Assembly (NCBI GenBank): GCA_003142255.1
Contig: PLLO01000014.1
Coordinates: 62,371-126,370 of the forward strand
Direction of reading: 5' to 3'
Source: Bacteroidales bacterium
GTDB taxonomy: Bacteria; Bacteroidota; Bacteroidia; Bacteroidales; VadinHA17
Length of the DNA: 64,000 nucleotides
Shown piece after piece: positions 62,726-64,000 of this stretch. Numbering within the stretch: position 1 is the stretch's first letter; each line of letters starts with the position of its first letter. Position numbers and translations under genes: made by a program. The notes beneath the pieces were generated by a model, which saw nothing but the letters and a program-made list of their open reading frames with translations, had not been told where the DNA came from and made no database searches.

Positions 62726-64000
62726 CTATAAAGAATAATCAACGTTGTTGTTTGAAATTATCATCTTAAAATCTGCTATCAGTGTCAAATTACGGCCGAA
62801 AATCGGGAAACTGTTTTGTTTTACCAGAAACAACTTCACCGGGACTGTGATAGAACGCAGAAAGATGGGTCTTTCGGAACTTGACGGCAGTACATGAATA
62901 TCCCCTTCGTACGCAATTGGAACTTTAAGCCACCTGTAGTTCCAGGTTACACCCCCGACAGTTTCATTTAATATCGGACCGGCAGTTACATGATCAAAAT
63001 ATACTTCGACATGCGGATGGAAGAACGGAGGATGAAAAGGATAGCCTTTCCACATAACCTTATAAAGCTTATAACCGGTCAGTGCCCATAATGGGAATTT
63101 CAGCAATTTTATAAGTATACCATGATGTACATTTCTCTCAATTTCAGCGTAAATATGTTTTACTGTGACTGTAAGATGGACCTCTGCTCCTGGAATTGAA
63201 CTGTCAGTGACAGTTACCGTATAGCTACCAGCAACCAGACCAGATATATTTCGCGTAGTGGCACTATTGCTCCAGGTAAATGAATATGGAGCCGTGCCTC
63301 CGGAAACCGTAAGTGTAATGCTTCCGGTATTATCTCCAAACTTAATAATATCTTTCACTGTGGCAGTCACTGTAAATGCAGGAACCGGTTCAGTTATAAC
63401 ACGAGCGGGATCGAGAACTTTAACACAGCCTGTATTCACTGCATCTCTCATCTGTACAATATAGGTTCCCGGGTCAAGGAGATGGAATTCTCCTGAAGAC
63501 TGCCAGCCGGGATCACCATGTATCGTATACTCATAGGAACCGGAGCCACCTGAAGGTAAGGCTATCGATATGGAGCCATCGTGTGAGCCGGGACCAGATA
63601 AATTTAATGAGGAAACACTAGCACTTAAAGCAGGAATATCATTTATTGTCACAGGCGGTAATGATTTTGTGAATCCTGTGGAATCCTTGACTATCACAGT
63701 ATAGGTTCCCGGAAGAAGGTTCGGTAAAATGTTAGAGGAGGACCATGTAGCCCCATTGTCAATGGAGTACTGGTAAGGAGATACACCTCCTACAATATCA
63801 GTAATTGTAATTGTTCCGGTTGCAGAGCCGTTGCAGGTTACATTAGTTGGTGTCACTGTTGCAGTAATATCTCCGGGCTGCCCTACTATCACACTGTTAG
63901 TAACTATACAACCATGGCCATCAGTGACTTTTACATTATAAGTACCTGCAGTCAGTGATCCAGCTGTCTGGCTCGTCTGAGCTAAAGGATCATCCCATAA
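62726..64000 (-). CDS. SprB-repeat surface protein, 5' end outside the window
   Basis: The frame is open to the right edge (no stop from 62726 to 64000), so the start is not in the window; a GTG at 63892 is only an internal codon. The visible 424 residues contain SprB/PKD-like repeats: GTYNVKVTDGHGC, VTCNGSATGTITITDIVGGV, GTYTVIVKDSTG, GTYIVQMRDAV, TWSNSATTRNISGLVAGSYT. Such repeats occur in adhesins moved by the gliding machinery. The last about 140 residues (from HIYAEIERNVHH) lack the usual T9SS sorting tail and are unlike the repeats: they are rich in His, Pro and aromatics (GYPFHPPFFHPHVEVYFDHV). Function is unknown. Confidence 0.8.
   Translation of the reverse strand, partial: LWDDPLAQTSQTAGSLTAGTYNVKVTDGHGCIVTNSVIVGQPGDITATVTPTNVTCNGSATGTITITDIVGGVSPYQYSIDNGATWSSSNILPNLLPGTYTVIVKDSTGFTKSLPPVTINDIPALSASVSSLNLSGPGSHDGSISIALPSGGSGSYEYTIHGDPGWQSSGEFHLLDPGTYIVQMRDAVNTGCVKVLDPARVITEPVPAFTVTATVKDIIKFGDNTGSITLTVSGGTAPYSFTWSNSATTRNISGLVAGSYTVTVTDSSIPGAEVHLTVTVKHIYAEIERNVHHGILIKLLKFPLWALTGYKLYKVMWKGYPFHPPFFHPHVEVYFDHVTAGPILNETVGGVTWNYRWLKVPIAYEGDIHVLPSSSERPIFLRSITVPVKLFLVKQNSFPIFGRNLTLIADFKMIISNNNVDYSL

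Noticed and set aside
60306-64000. Prophage remnant, because of the S74 tail-fibre domain
   Set aside because: Both surface genes have bacterial export or SprB-type features, and no integrase, capsid, terminase or other phage gene is in the window.

Overview
The window looks like a chromosomal segment of a Bacteroidota bacterium, probably an environmental, strictly heterotrophic lineage near the Bacteroidales/Marinilabiliales; no finer placement is possible from sequence alone. Evidence: promoters of the Bacteroidota type (-7 box TAnnTTTG) in front of many genes, near absence of Shine-Dalgarno (SD) sequences, T9SS-type C-terminal sorting and SprB-like repeats, a Bacteroidota-style LptD, a 1104-residue SecA, DUF6913 and SiaC/DUF1987 proteins, and paired FKBP lipoproteins. 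No rRNA, tRNA, CRISPR array, insertion sequence or prophage was recognised by eye.

Layout. 1-9.6 kb: mostly minus-strand metabolism and translation genes (methyltransferase, aroE, ComA-like phosphosulfolactate synthase, TPR protein, folD, ffh, argS) with one plus-strand lipoprotein. 9.7-19.3 kb: plus-strand run with a SiaC-like regulator, a three-gene AmmeMemoRadiSam cluster (exported Memo-AMMECR1 fusion, polytopic membrane protein with a degenerate spermidine-synthase domain, radical SAM enzyme with a Tat-like leader), ligA, DUF6913 and dapA. 19.3-29.4 kb: minus-strand secA, a T9SS metalloprotease, a two-component pair and dnaX. 29.5-37.8 kb: rpsF-rpsR-rplI, ridA, divergent lptD/amidase, MCE protein and dnaA. 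37.8-51.7 kb: a large exported FGE-like fusion, small lipoprotein, MBL hydrolase, RsmI-like methylase, two FKBP lipoproteins, nrnA, ndk, a transglutaminase-like unknown, DciA-like/recF, TPR-ribH, and a K+ channel with an extraordinary dodecapeptide-repeat domain. 51.8-60.2 kb: AddA-like / radical SAM / AddB-like operon and mnmA. 60.2-64 kb: accessory surface-protein region (S74-chaperone adhesin-like protein, SprB-repeat protein cut by the window end) with palindromic repeats.

Themes: most genes are core housekeeping. The least explained parts are (i) the envelope-targeted Memo/AMMECR1/radical SAM cluster, (ii) the channel with 19 perfectly phased 12-residue repeats, (iii) canonical SD sequences found only before rpsR and rplI, which fits the known occlusion of the anti-SD by bS6/bS18/bS21 in this phylum, and (iv) hairpin-terminators in divergent intergenic regions that no annotated gene explains. 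Several start codons were moved because promoter or repeat elements lie inside the longest possible reading frame.
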